64,000 bases of DNA from Bipolaris cookei (GCA_002286855.1 NRSV01000044.1:62001-126000), one strand, 5' to 3'; positions 22,430 through 34,565 are shown, numbered from the stretch's first letter. A program made the numbers and translations. The notes: generated by a model from the letters alone, not told the origin.

Positions 22430-24459
22430 ATGACATCCCAGACCGACACGGACGCCGCGCGAGTGCTTCCTTCGGTACCGCTCCTTTGCTTCGCCGCGTA
22501 CCTTGCCTATCTAATCGCACGTGCCTTTTATCGCCTGTATCTCCATCCGCTAGCCAAGTTTCCGGGGCCTAAGATCGCGGCTGTCACGAGCTTCTACGAG
22601 GGCTACTACGAGATAGTTCTCAAAGGACAGTACTCGAAGCAGATATCCAAACTCCACGACCAATACGGTACGCTGCGACTTGGCCACCAACACTTCGCCT
22701 CCTCACATCGACTTGCTACATGTGACTGTCGTTGGTTCGCTTGACTAACCTAAGCCTGGCAGGTCCCATTATACGAGTAACACCTGATGAGCTGCATATC
22801 CGAGACTCACGATTCTTCGACCAAGTCTATCCCAGGAACGTCCATCTCGACAAGGAGGGATGGGACAAGCGATTTGGCGTCGCCGACGGTCTGCTCGCCA
22901 CGGTAAACGCCGAAGAACATAAGCGACGCCGTGCCGCAGTGGCCCCCATGTATGTCGTGCATATGTTCCTTGCTGGATAATATGACATGAGTCTATTACC
23001 GAAGAGAACGCTCAACTAATACTTTGTAGGTTCTCACGTCGTTCCATTCTCGACTTTGTCCACATCATCTACCGCCATGTCGACACATTTGCCCATCGCA
23101 TGCAAGAGTTTGAGGAGCGTGCAGAGCCGCTCAACCTTACCCATGCCTTTCCCGCCCTGACTGGCGACATCATCATGGACTACTTTTTCGGCTTCAACTA
23201 CAACCACCTCAAGCATCCTGAATTCGAGTCCTTCCACGACGCCTTTACCAAGATTGCCGGCATTGGTCATCTCGCTACGCAATTCCCCATGATACTTCCT
23301 GTACGTCTCTATGTTTAGATTACTCGTAATATCCATAGGGCAATCCCTTGTGGATCCCCGGTCCCACTCATTGACGACACGACATGGCATACACTAACCC
23401 AGGACCCTTTACACAGATCATGGACGCCATCCCTGACCACATCACCGGGTGGCTGCAGCCCGCCGCAAAACCCGTCCTAAAATTCAAGCAGGTACGCGGC
23501 ACACACATCCTTGTATCCCCATGCCCCAGCTCCTCGGGATTCCCCCCCCCCTCTTCTCTGCTCTAGCAAACCCAGTCCATACCCTACATTCCCCACACGT
23601 ACTAACTCCCGGGGGTACAGGATCACCGCGCCCTAATCGCCCGCACTCTCCGCGGCGAAGACGTCAAATCCAACGACGCCAAAAAAACCATATTCCAAGA
23701 AATCCTCGCCTCCAAACTACCTCCGCAAGACAAATCCCACAAGCGGCTCGCTGAAGAAGCACAAGTCATCCTTGGGGGCGGCGTAGAAACAACCGCTTTT
23801 TCTCTTGCTGTAGCTACCTTCCACATCATCAATACACCACATATATACGACCGCTTACATGCCGATCTCGTAGCCGCGTTCCCGAACAAGAATGATTTGG
23901 ACCTGGGAGTCTTGGAAAAAATGCCGTATTTGAAAGCGGTGGTTATGGAAGCGATACGACTATCCTATGGTCTCTCAGCGCGGAACCCGAGGACGCACAA
24001 GACACCCTTGCATTACGGCGATTGGGTTATCCCGGCGAATACTTGTGTTGTAAGTCCCTTCCCCTTTCCCCTCGACATAACTTCTACTCTGGGATTTTCC
24101 TAATAGGACATGTTTATTACTAGTCAATGACGATATCCGATTCCTCCCACGACCCCGCCATCTTCCCCAACTCCACATCTTTCATCCCCGAGCGCTGGCT
24201 CGGCGATCCGCGCACCCCAGACGGACTTCCCTTGGATCGCTTCATGGTGAGTTTCGGGCGCGGGACAAGAGCCTGTCTGGGCGTTACGCTTGCGTGGACG
24301 GAAATGTATTTGGTGCTCGGTATGATGTTTCGGCGGTACAGGTACGAATTGTTTGAGAGTAGCGTGGCAGATGTCGAGGTGGGACATGATTTTTTTATTC
24401 CAATTACGAGTCTGGAGAGTAAGGGGTTGAGGGTTTTTGTGAGGAGTGTGGTGGATTAG
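22430..24459 (+). CDS. cytochrome P450 monooxygenase
   Basis: Six exons: 22430-22667, 22763-22949, 23030-23300, 23417-23491, 23621-24049 and 24124-24459, giving 511 aa. Introns are 95, 80, 116, 129 and 74 nt, and every junction keeps the frame. An N-terminal membrane anchor (LLCFAAYLAYLIARAFY) is followed by the hinge HPLAKFPGPK. The I-helix oxygen-activation motif GGGVETT, the K-helix ExxR (EAIR), PERW, and the heme-binding loop FGRGTRACLG with Cys451 as thiolate ligand are all present, so the enzyme should be active. It would sit on the ER face and use a cytochrome P450 reductase. The substrate is unknown; the motif context resembles fungal secondary-metabolism or detoxification P450s. The divergent LaeA-like methyltransferase is the only candidate partner nearby. 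Confidence 0.93.
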
Positions 24460-24781
24460 AGGGTGGGGACATGGAGATTGTGTTATGTCACCAAGCAGCA
24501 GCAATTTGCAACTAGATTGTGGACTGAAAAAAAACGGAGATTTTGGATGTGACTTTTTTTACACCAAGTCTTGCGCTGAGTTCACACTCCATGGCTAAAG
24601 ACTCATTTACCAAGTGCTCTAAATGCACTTGCCGACATGCTTACGTTTGTCAGGCTTACCTGACTCACCGTAACTATTACCCACAGTAGGTGGACTGACT
24701 GCCCCATGTTCTACATGGAGATCAAGTCTCTAAAATGCGGCTCCACATTACACTATTTCCAAAGCTCGCCTGCACGATTCA
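24460..24781. other. convergent spacer P450 / EMC1
   Basis: About 320 bp containing the two 3' UTRs. No other feature is visible. Confidence 0.6.
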
Positions 24782-27707
24782 TCATATCGTCCACAGAGTG
24801 TTAATCTGCTTTCTCCTCACCTGAAAACTCTGTCAGCAAACTGCCACCATCACATATACACAGAAAAGGGTTACTCACCAAAGGAGCAACGAACAAGACA
24901 CCAACAAATAATCCCACAACAGTCAACAACATGGAAATCTTGTTGAATCCCTTGCCTAAAACATCAAACGCAAAACTAGGTGCAACCCTCGTTCCAAAGA
25001 TGTCATGACCATGCGCAAATACCAGACTGGTACTTTCAAGTCCGCTTTCACTGGTGATAATCTCCTTGATACCAATGACCTCGTACTTGTGGGTGAGGTG
25101 CCACTTGGGGTCAAAGTTGACAAGAGGCGTGTACTTGACTAGGCCCTCGGATTGCTCTTGTGCGGTAGGGTCGCGGCCAATAGGTCGACGGGGATCGATG
25201 ACAGAGCGAGGGATACCGATAATAGAGTTGATGGAGGGGACAGTGATAAGAAGCTCGCGGCTAGTGATGCCCTGCTTGGTTTGTGTCACGGCCATATGCG
25301 AGATTTCTGCTGGCACTTGGTAGCTTTGGGATATGACATAGGGTCGCACAACATCGCCGGCTGCGTTCGAGGGCTGCACTGTCGACGAGTTGGAGGAGGC
25401 GCCAAGTGGACCTCTGTCATCAGGGAGCGGGGACTCGTAAAGGTCAGAGACAACAAGCTGATAACCACGTGAAGCCGAATCCGAACCGGCGTCAATGGTA
25501 AGCGCATATGTGAACCAATTCTCCGAAATGGTGGCTGGAATGGGCCGAGAAGTGTCGACGCCATTATGCGACACGGTGTGCAACAACTGTCCCGAGGCAG
25601 AGTCGAGCAAGTAAACGGATGCAGATCGTGTCGAGTCGACAACTGTCGTGACCAAAACTAAGTTGGGATTGAGGTACTTGTACAGCACCCTTCGGTCTCC
25701 GAGCACCTTACCAATGGAGGCAACCGGGTCTTTGACAGGCCGAGCAACATAGTTGACAATACGCTCTTCTCCGACAGGACGGAAGCTCCACACTGACTCC
25801 GAGCTGGGCTGGTTTTGTAGATAGCCTCTAAGTGTTCCATCTACAAACGTGAATGCCACAAGGGTCTGCCCTTCAGAGACCAACGGAGTTTCAAGCTTGA
25901 CATTGGCGGGCGAAACAAGGCTACCTGTGGTAGAGTTGATGATCAATGACTTCTCGGACACAGCATCCTTGACTTGGACATAGCCGCTGTGGGCCTTTAG
26001 ACGAGGATGTTGAAAGTCGTTGACAGGTGCGAATTTGCCAAGATCAACATTCCACATAATCTTGCCTCGCGATCCAACGTCAAGTGCAGCAAGGCGTCCT
26101 GTATCAGTGGCAACAACAACGAGTTTGTGGAACCCAAACGTGTCTTGATGGATTTCGCCGATTGTCGTTTCTTTTGTCTGCCCAATCACGCTACCAAGGA
26201 GTCGCTGGGGTATTCCCTGCACCCAAGCTGGAAAATGCTTCAAGTCTTGAATGTGTCTTTGCACGCGGTGCATGTAAGCCGAGACAAGGTTGCGATGACT
26301 TTTGTCTGCAAGTGCTTGCGCTAGGGCCTCTTGTTCAGGAAGGTCAGCCCATACTGCAGATACAGCCCGTGCGAGAAATTCTGGTCTTGTCCAAGCCAGG
26401 TCGTCATTTCGGAGAAGAGCCCATTGCCCGTTAGAATAAAGGACCGATGATCTGATAGCGCTTGCAGTGGCATCTCGTACGACAACCTCGGATTGCGCAT
26501 GAACAGGGTAGGCACCTGCAAGTGCGCGCGAGCTCTTGACGCTCCAGCGGCCCAAGAGGTCGTTTGAGACGGATGAAAAGACCATCATTTCCTCCTCTGT
26601 AATCCTTGTAAAATATACGTTTGCGTCCGAGGTACTCGTAGAAAAGGTTCCTTTTGTCTTGAGCTCTGGGAGGGTGTAGGCCTTGGAGACGGTATTCTTC
26701 TTTAGGTCGACGTGGAACACCTCGGCCAAGTGACCGACGGCGGTTTGGTACTCGACGAGGAAGTGGGCGCGAGAGTTGACATGGCTAGGGGCGTGAAGTA
26801 CAATGCTCTCTACGGCGACATTTTCTGGGGTCGGGAAGCTGGACACAGCCTTTGTGCCTATGATGTTCACCTTTAGCACCTTGTTCGCCTTGTCAGTCCA
26901 CACTAGCAGCGGGGCAGCGGTGTTGGCTCCTGCAAACAGGATACGGTCACGCGAGGATATTTCGGCGTCGGAGTTTAGAGTGTACTGGTCGAGTTTCTTT
27001 CCTGTTATGGGGCTCAGCGAGGTGATTCGCAGCTTGGAGGCACCGAGCACAGGCGTGTGGAGGGCGATGTAGTAGATTGTGGTTGGCGAGGTCGAGAGCT
27101 GGAATGGCGTGTCTCCGCTGTCATTGAGTTAGTTGGTATCTTTTTTTGGCACAAACAATGGTATTGCACACCTTTTGTCCTCGTGAGTCCACTTGGGCTG
27201 CCCGGTCTTTCCATCAAGCCTCTTTACACTGAGACTGGCATCGGCGGCCAGCAGGACAAGGGCGTCTTTTGCTGCATCAATTGACATGCCATCCTCTTGC
27301 TCGAGTATCTCCAGATCCTCAACACGGGCAGCGGGGGTGCTAGTCTCCCACACGAGGCGGCCGTCGGAGGCACTCCATGCGACGACGCGCTGTCCGAGGG
27401 CGCTGATGACGGTGTCTTGCTCATTGCTGGTACGCAGATGGGCGACGTCGTCAGCAGCTGCGGGGAGGGGATGGCGCCAGACTAGAGCGCCGTCCTTTGG
27501 GTTGATTGCGGCGACGGTGTTGTTGTCGGATAGCGAATAGAGCAGAGAGGCCTTTGAACCAGGGTAGGGCTTTTGGAAGAAGGTGGCATCATGCTTGGGG
27601 AGGCCTAGCAGGGCGTAGTGGAAGTCAATGTGATGGGCTTCGTCCTCAAAGACGGCCGCGGCCGGGGCGAGGCATGCTGCGAGGGCGAGGGCAGCATGAA
27701 GACGCAT
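24782..27707 (-). CDS. emc1: ER membrane protein complex subunit 1 (EMC1)
   Basis: Three exons, 27707-27172, 27117-24879 and 24820-24782, with introns of 54 nt (GTGTGC to GACAG) and 58 nt (GTGAGT to TTTTCAG), give 937 aa. EMC1 is the large luminal and membrane subunit of the EMC insertase, which inserts tail-anchored and multipass proteins into the ER membrane. It has a signal peptide (LALAACLAPAAAVF), PQQ-like beta-propeller repeats in the lumen (for example NPKDGALVWRH and RLVWETS), a long middle region, the conserved DUF1620-type C-terminal part (PRRPIGRDPTAQEQSEGL), and one transmembrane helix (ISMLLTVVGLFVGVLFVAPLV-type) just before the end. The last exon encodes only 12 residues, VRRKQINTLWTI, the usual EMC1 tail. 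Reading through intron 2 gives a false C-terminus stopping at 24801. Confidence 0.95.
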
Positions 27708-27864
27708 TGTATGGTGGGGTAGCAGCTGGTCGAGGTTGGGTCCGCTGCGGTCAGCGTACGGGTACGATGGGCGGCACGTGATCAGTGCGAAAGCACGTGC
27801 GCAGGGGACTGCTCCAGATGCATTCGTTCATTCATTCAATCATTCACGGCTTGACGTTGGCAAT

Positions 27865-27895
27865 CAGTCAGTCAGTCAGTTAGTCAGTCAGTCAG
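27865..27895. repeat. CAGT tetranucleotide microsatellite
   Basis: Eight CAGT-type units with one TTAG interruption. A related CATT-rich run sits just upstream (27824-27846). Both lie upstream of EMC1. Confidence 0.85.
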
Positions 27896-28667
27896 CAGCA
27901 GCGGCCAGTAGCCCCTGTGGGTATTTGTCGTGCTGGTGCCCGTGCTGGTGCTGGCGCTGGTCATGGTGGCAGCCAAAGTCAATTTGGAGGCGAGCAGAGG
28001 CACCAGAGGGTGGAATGGCCTTGGGCGACTGGTGTGAGTGGTGTAGTCGGTGGCCCTCTGGCATTGGCCTTGTCGGCTTCGACGCTAGAAGCGCATCCAC
28101 AGCGTCAAGTCGATTGTTCCGGCGGCGGCACCACGCGAGCTCCACCGCTATGGCTTCGGAGTCGCAGTCCGTGTTGGCACCAGGGGCCGGCACCGCCTTG
28201 GGTTCGCAGCCTCGCCAACCATGATTGCTTGTGCTGGTGGTTGCTTGGTGTGGTGTGCATGCTTAGGGCACATGGGTACATGCTGGTGTATATACACACA
28301 CATGGACATGTATAACACACCTTCACCTACACATACACAGTACACATACACACAACCCAGCCGTTGCAACGGGCGCGCCGGCGTGTCAAGGCGTCGTGGT
28401 AGACCGGGGGCATGGGGGGCATCTTGGGTGCTGAGTCTGGTCAACGAGGCAGCGAGTCAACTGCCCACGACGCTGCCGTCAATGGGGGCGCCTGTGTCCC
28501 GCCAGGCCGGGTCGGTTTCACGGCTGGCTACTTGACGGCCACAGCTTTATCATGGTGATGGGATTGCTTTTGTCGTGTCCATCCCCCTCGCCTATCCCAA
28601 ACCGCCCAACCGCCGCTTCACTTATCACCACCCTTGATCCTCTCCCACTGCAACCCCCCGCCCCGTA

Positions 28668-28716
28668 GCACCGCAGCATCGCAGCACCGCAGCACCGCAG
28701 CACCGCAGCACAGCAC
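28668..28716. repeat. CCGCAGCA tandem repeat
   Basis: About five near-perfect 8-bp units. They encode spurious poly-(Cys/Gly/Ala) ORFs on the minus strand, which are rejected as genes. Confidence 0.85.
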
Positions 28717-29416
28717 GCCCGGCCCTTTGTTTCTGTTCTGGCTGTTCCGCGGCCTGGACGGGCTGCACCCCAGAGCCGAGCGCACGGAAGCCTCGCTGGC
28801 AACCGACGCCGCCACGCACCACGTTATCCGCCATATCTTCTGCTAAGCCCTAGCCAGCCTGCTGCGTCTGCTGCATCCATGTCCCCTTGGTCCCTCCTTC
28901 CCTAATCATCCTCGCGGTTCCCCGATTGTCGCTGCTGCTCCGTCCTGCCTGTCCTGCTGTCTGCCCGTACTGCTGTCCTGTCCGCCCTCCCGTCCTGCAC
29001 GTGACCTGCAGAGAAGCAAAAAAATCTCTGTACCCCCCAAGGCCCAGCCTCGCGCATTGCCCATGTGAGTTACACAAACTTTCCGGACCACCTGCATGCC
29101 GTCCAGTCGCCTCAATGGCTTGTTGACGCGAGTATTCGAGGCTGCTTTTGTCTGATTGGACGCCACCTGGGTTTAGCAATACATGCGCTGACAAGTGTGG
29201 TTGGCTCCCAGCCCAGTACAACGCGCACCGCCCCGACTCAGATCGCTGGTACACGCCTACGCCGTGTCTGAGCAACGCGGCGCCTTTGACAAGACCCTCC
29301 ATCTGTGCCACACCCTCACCCGCGCAGCACACCGCCACACAAGGTAACAAAGCTTGCCTCTCGCCGCTAAATCTCTTCCCCAACCTCGCGACAAACCCTC
29401 TGCGCAACTCTGAAGC

Positions 29417-30345
29417 ATGTCGCAACGCGAGTACCACATAGTCGTTCTGGGTTCCGGTAAGCTAGCTCAACGCGATCAGCAACTAGAACACGACTGACGA
29501 CGGTGGCGCTCCAGGTGGAGTCGGAAAAAGCTGTCTAACAGGTACGTTCTTGCCTCAACTCTACTCACTCAACCTTGCCTGCCTGCCAAACATGCTGACC
29601 CTTTTGCCCTACAGCTCAGTTTGTGCAAAACGTATGGATAGAGAGCTATGATCCCACCATTGAGGACTCGTATCGAAAGGTCCTTGAAGTAGACGTGGGT
29701 ACACAAGACGACTACTAGCCAGTTTCTTACTGACCCACTTCCCCCCTCCCAGGGCCGTCATGTCATTCTCGAGATCTTGGATACCGCCGGCACAGAGCAG
29801 TTTAGTAAGTGATTACATATAGCCCCACCGCACGTGGACCCAAGACTAACACGATAACAGCTGCCATGAGGTAGAGTTTCCTACTACCACTGCTGGCTAA
29901 GCACCAAGACTTACACAGACGCAGAGAACTGTACATGAAAACTGGCCAGGGATTCCTTTTGGTTTTCAGCATCACATCAGAATCTTCCTTTAGGGAGCTT
30001 GCCGAGCTGCGTGAGCAGATACGACGGATCAAGGAAGACAGCAACGTACCCATGGTTCTCATTGGCAACAAGTCAGACCTAGAAGACGACCGTGCAGTAC
30101 CGCGCCCGCGAGCATTTGCCATATCGCGTGAATGGAACGTCCCTTATTTTGAAACCAGCGCGCGAAGGAGAGCCAATGTCGACGAAGCCTTTGTCGACCT
30201 CTGCAGGCAGATCATCCGCAAGGACCAGAACGAACGAACGCGCATGGCCCCACCGGATTCCCCGAGGCCTGGCGGTCCCAGGAGCAGAACCCACACGGGA
30301 CGGCCAAAGCGCAAGGCTCACCGGCCCCATTGTACCATTCTTTAA
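29417..30345 (+). CDS. rsr1: Ras-family small GTPase, Rsr1/Bud1 (Rap1-like)
   Basis: Six exons: 29417-29456, 29515-29541, 29615-29694, 29753-29804, 29861-29870 and 29925-30345, giving 209 aa. Exons of 27 and 10 nt are needed to keep the conserved frame. G1 is GSGGVGKS (split by intron 1), the effector loop is [12 protein letters not shown]3 is DTAGTEQF, G4 is NKSDL and G5 is ETSA. The protein ends with a basic stretch ([10 protein letters not shown]) and the CAAX box CTIL, where a C-terminal Leu predicts geranylgeranylation. Rsr1/Bud1 marks polarity sites and directs Cdc42 activation at the plasma membrane. The basic tail plus lipid would hold it there. Rsr1 fits better than Ras because of the IEDSYRK effector and TAGTEQF, but Rap-like naming is equivalent here. 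Confidence 0.93.
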
Positions 30346-32285
30346 AGCTACGATACCCAGTTGGCGAAAGCATGCACGAGCGACAGCGGGCTTGCTGGAC
30401 CAGGCGCTGCCACGATTCCTTTCCTACCGTTCCTTCAGACTTTCTTGTATACACTTATTTTTGGTACTATAGAGGCTTTAGACAATCTGCTCGCAGTAGC
30501 AATTAATCTCATTCATCGATGCCGTGGATCCCCCCTTGTGTCGTGACGGACATGAGAGCAGTAATAGCCGAGATCGTCGGCTCAGACTCCAAAAGCAAAG
30601 TTTGGGTTTGAATCCGGGGCTTGCGGGTTTGGAGTAGAGCGGCAGAGTATCACAAGGCCATGACGATCGGCGCAGTAATTGGGGGTATTTGAGCCAGTTT
30701 TGCAGTCGGATGAATCAATATCGATGCTGTCCGAGCGTGCATGCGCCCCGCATTCGGCACCGTCCTTTGGCCGAGATATATGGCAGCATGATGCCAGGAG
30801 CCGATTCCAAGGAGTAGTGCCAATTTCCAGTATTAAGATGGGATTGCCAACACACTGCCGCAAATTTGCAATTGAGACAAAGCGCGGATTATTGATCAAA
30901 GACTTTAGAAGAATCAACTGTAATGGTCACAACCGAGGCCCATTGAACCAAAAGGAGCAAAGAGGGCACAGCTTGAAGCCCTGGATGAGCAAGCAGGTGT
31001 TGAGGCCCAAAGGTTCAATAGAGGGATCTGGCGAGTGTGTATGCAAGAAGCGTACTGTGGGCACCCGTTGTACAGTGGTAAGCCCTTGTGACGAAGATGA
31101 AACAAAGTCTTCATGACCCGCCACTGAGCTCTACCCGACCAAGTGCGGGACTACCGAAGAAGGCGAAGCACGGTCTAGCCCAAGGCTGATGAGCGGGCGA
31201 CGTGATGTAGCAGGAAATGTAGAGGATAAAATCTTGGTCGAGTAGGTAAAAGGGGCATGCAAAAGGCTACTAGCCCCCATGGCGTTAGCAGGATTCACAA
31301 GTGGGCTCTACTATGGCGCAAATATGGCAAACCACAAGTGCTTCCCCCGCTTTACGAAGATGCCAGGTCACGCTGGGATACGATGGAAGTTAGTGGCGTT
31401 AATCACGCATGATTTGCACGATGCAAAAAGCTTGGCCGGGTAGCATTGCGGGTGAAGACACGTTGTATATCCCGCAGACTAGTCGGACTCTGTATGTATG
31501 CAAGTATGTAAACCGAAGGAGACGTAAAACCGATCTCGATTAGGTCCGCAGATGACGTCGTCGGATCAGAGGGTCTTGGGCTGGTCCCTTGTGGGGGTAT
31601 TCTTTGCTTGTTTCAGAGAGCGTTTTCACGTGCAAACAGCAAAGGGCATACTACGAGCAAAGGACGCGTCGACGTCGGTAGGCTATAGCACCCGTGGCGT
31701 TCGAAAGCAACGCCTTGTCAAGGCAGAGAGCGCCCTGCATACCAACACCTACACCACCTACACCCACGGTAGCCGCATGCATCCGAGAAGGCATTGGCGA
31801 GCTGGGGGAGGCCGCGTGACAGGCAAGAATAGGTGGCCTCTTTGCGGGAGGCGATTGCGTGCTGGTTTGCGTTGCAGCTGGCAGTGTTTGATGCAAAGCC
31901 GCGGCTGAATACAGTGACGTCAGTAGAGGGGCAGCAGCGGGGCGCCAACCAGGTACGCAGCAAATGCGCTAGCACGCACCACAAAACCCCCATGACGCGA
32001 TTCGCATCAGATTCGACGATCTACAGTGGCATCTCAGCAAATAAGCACCCCTCTTGTGCTTTGCCATTTGCTCCCTTTGGGCTTTCTGCAGCCAGCGGGC
32101 CTGGCCCCCACTCATGCACTGGCATGGTCTGGCCCTTCAGCTCCCACTGACGCTAGCCTCCCTCCTGCCTTCCCTCACCCACAGTGCGCTTGCCCAGTGA
32201 CGTAGCCTGTCCCCCGAACCCAAACAAACATACGTCACTGCCTTGTTGCTCTCACTAGCCTCTTCCTCTCACCTACTGCTTCTTT
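30346..32285. other. intergenic, no gene seen
   Basis: About 1.9 kb between the GTPase and the grg1 promoter. Frames are broken and lack domain-like sequence. A T-arm-like string near 30600-30620 does not form a tRNA. The right end probably contains grg1 regulatory DNA, including a CCCCAC at 32106-32111 that fits the CreA consensus on the other strand. Confidence 0.5.
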
Positions 32286-32408
32286 GACTTAAATACCACC
32301 CTTACCCACCCTCCATCTGCCTCTCATCACACTACAATCAACCTTGCAACTCTTACATCTACTTCCTTCCACTCAAACCAAACCCTTCCAACCAACCTTT
32401 CAATCAAA
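32286..32408 (+). promoter_or_regulatory. probable core promoter and 5' UTR of the grg1-like gene
   Basis: A TATA-like TTAAATA at 32289-32295 lies about 115 bp before the ATG. It is followed by a strongly CT- and CA-rich leader, a pattern seen in highly expressed fungal genes. The start context CAAAATGTC is favourable. Regulation by glucose would fit the family name, but only the sequence pattern is seen here. Confidence 0.4.
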
Positions 32409-32678
32409 ATGTCTGCTCCCAACGCCAACACTCCCAACGAGGGCATCGTCGGCCAGGCCGTCAACTCTGTCAAGAACGCCGCCAACTATGTCTCTGAGAG
32501 CATCCAGGGCAACACTGCTGAGGCCAACAAGGAGGCCAACAAGCAGCAGGCCAAGGGCAACATTCCCGGACAGGACAGCATCAGCGACCGCATCTCTGGT
32601 GGACTCAACGCCGCCAGTGACAAGATCAACCAGGAGAAGCACGAGGGCGCTGCTGAGGCCAACAAGCGATCCATCTAA
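32409..32678 (+). CDS. grg1: Grg1/Ccg-1-like small stress and glucose-repressible protein
   Basis: Single exon, 89 aa. It is hydrophilic, rich in Ala, Asn, Gln, Lys and Glu, with no Cys and no membrane segment. The family core AVNSVKNAANYVSESIQG is followed by LEA-like repeats of EANKE/EANKQ type and DRISGGLNAASDKINQEKHE. Members such as Neurospora grg-1/ccg-1 are very strongly induced by glucose starvation, stress or the circadian clock; their molecular role is unclear, though LEA-like protection is often proposed. Codon use is strongly biased to C-ending codons (AAC, AAG, GCC), as in highly expressed fungal genes. Downstream sequence may include a spliced 3' UTR (GTACGT at about 32710). Confidence 0.85.
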   Translation: MSAPNANTPNEGIVGQAVNSVKNAANYVSESIQGNTAEANKEANKQQAKGNIPGQDSISDRISGGLNAASDKINQEKHEGAAEANKRSI

Positions 32679-34485
32679 GGTGTTTTGCTAGCTCGACATT
32701 TCACTTCGGTACGTATTGCTGCCATGGCGATTACTCTACACCATGGGCCTATGCTAATACCAAGTGCAGATCCAAAACGATACCATTATGGGTTAAGCGA
32801 TGAGCACTGCGTCTCTCGCTACTTTCACGATAATAGCATGACTTAATCGGCATGAGATACCAATAAACTTTTGTCGTCACAATTTCTGCTTGCCTCTTGC
32901 ACGTGCTTTGTGATTGCTTGAATTTGCGAATGATGTTTGCTAGTTTGTGTTGTTTTCCAACCTGATTTCCTATTTGAGCATGACTGTGCAGATTGGACAT
33001 CTAGTAAGCAGACCCACGAGTGCTGATTTATATGATTTTATGTCTAGAGAAGCTGCCTAATCTTTGTACTTTTCTCACTAATAATTGAACAGACTACAGT
33101 CAAGCATGTTGGATCAGACTGATTCCCTACGTGGTGCGAATATCTTGCAGTCCTTGCGCCAAGTAGCGCCAAATCCTGTCTCTTGACCAATCACATTGCT
33201 CGATGCCGAACTACACCTCACCCTACCCAACAAACCCTTTGAAGCATCTCTCGTCTTTTTTTTCTTTCTCAATCCATCTCTTGCTTTTTTTTCCTTATTT
33301 TTCGCGCTTCGAGAACCTACCCGGATAAAACAATCTCCTGATACGACAACCTCAAAGCAACATTGCGCAGATTGGAAGCATTCCCATCTCCGACATTGCC
33401 GATTCCAGAGGTGGACGCCTAGCTCGTTCGCGCCGGTTAGAATATCTGGGTATCTTTCCCCCCGGGCTTACTTTCGAGGTCGCAGGTTTCTACCTCTTGG
33501 ATATTAGGTGCCCAGTGCGGACTTTGATTTTGTAGTTAACGACTTCTCAGACCCGTCGTATGAGAATTACTTCTACCCCCGTTATCCCTCTATCTCACGT
33601 GTCAGTTCTAAAGTTTCTCTATCGATAAGAAAGATGAGCGCTATTGGACCCCGGCACATGGATAGAATGGCATACTGAGCATACCATCGGAGAATTAAAA
33701 CAACAAGACGAGCACTTGAACCCATTTACGTAACCTGAAAATCCGAGTCCTTCAGTTCATTACCTCGGCGCAACGGGTGGAACCATTTTGACTTCCTCGA
33801 CTATTTTCACAGTACCGATTAAGCGAGTATCCCGAATAATGAGAGACTTCGACAAAGAACCTCGCACTCTCTATCCTCTCGTACAAGAAGCAATCCATTT
33901 TTCAGAAACAGTAGAGGAGGTCGTGGTACTGAATCAGACGTTAGACTGGGTTTTATGCTCGTTGATGGAGACGACGAGATTGGTATCAACTAAGATTTGA
34001 AAGCGGGAGTTGGCGAGTTAATACTTGTTCGAGGTTTCTCGTAGGCCAGGTTAGTCCTGTACGTTGTTAATATTGCATCGGTGGACCTGGACCTTACTCA
34101 AATACAACAAAGCGTAGGCCGCTTGATCCGCATGGAGTTGGACGTGTGAGAAATGGTAGTGTTCCGAGTTTGAGTCGCTGGGCGCGCTATTAGTGATGGA
34201 GCAGGAAATGTGCGGGGCGCTATGGGCTTGGACGTTTTTCTTTTGAAAGGGTTGGTTAGTTGGTTGGTTGGTTGGTTGAAGAATAAGGTCACACACACAG
34301 TGAAGCGAGACATGTACTGAAGAGAGATGAGTTGTTGGTACTTTGAATTTAATCCATATATGTAGCCTTTAAATACGAGATATCCAACCTGTTTTGATTG
34401 TTGTAATAGTTAGAGCCTGCGTTAGAATGGTATTTACACTTCTGGAGTAAAAGAATACGAGTTATTTTGTATTCTTTTTACTTTA
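32679..34485. other. intergenic, mainly non-coding
   Basis: About 1.8 kb up to the transposon. A pyrimidine-rich stretch followed by CAA-rich sequence (33195-33370) resembles a promoter and 5' UTR, but no matching ORF follows. The rest has short ORFs without recognisable sequence. Confidence 0.45.
34250..34278. repeat. GGTT tetranucleotide microsatellite
   Basis: About seven GGTT-type units with one TAGT interruption, read directly, 200 bp before the transposon. Confidence 0.85.
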
Positions 34486-34542
34486 ACGTAAAGCACCACC
34501 GAGCCGGACACACCACCGAGCCGGACACTTTTTCTTGGCATC
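34486..34542 (+). repeat. left terminal inverted repeat
   Basis: 57 bp identical to the reverse complement of 36278-36334. It contains two tandem copies of the 17-mer CACCACCGAGCCGGACA, likely transposase-binding sites. Confidence 0.95.
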
Positions 34543-34565
34543 GCGAACATCACTTGCAAAGTAAC

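Larger units (their letters stand above)
27708..29416. other. divergent intergenic region EMC1 / RSR1, repeat-rich
   Basis: About 1.7 kb holding both promoters and probably a long 5' UTR for the GTPase. It has tetranucleotide and CCGCAGCA-type tandem repeats and CA-rich runs near 28300-28340. Apparent ORFs are low-complexity, and none is convincing. Confidence 0.5.

Noticed and set aside
28518..28834. Cys/Gly/Ala-rich minus-strand ORFs
   Set aside because: They are produced by the CCGCAGCA tandem repeat.
28850..29437. 195-aa minus-strand ORF
   Set aside because: It overlaps the promoter and 5' region of the RSR1-type gene and shows no family-like sequence.
30583..30640. possible tRNA because of a GGTTTGAATCC T-arm-like string
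   Set aside because: No matching acceptor stem, D arm or anticodon stem can be drawn.
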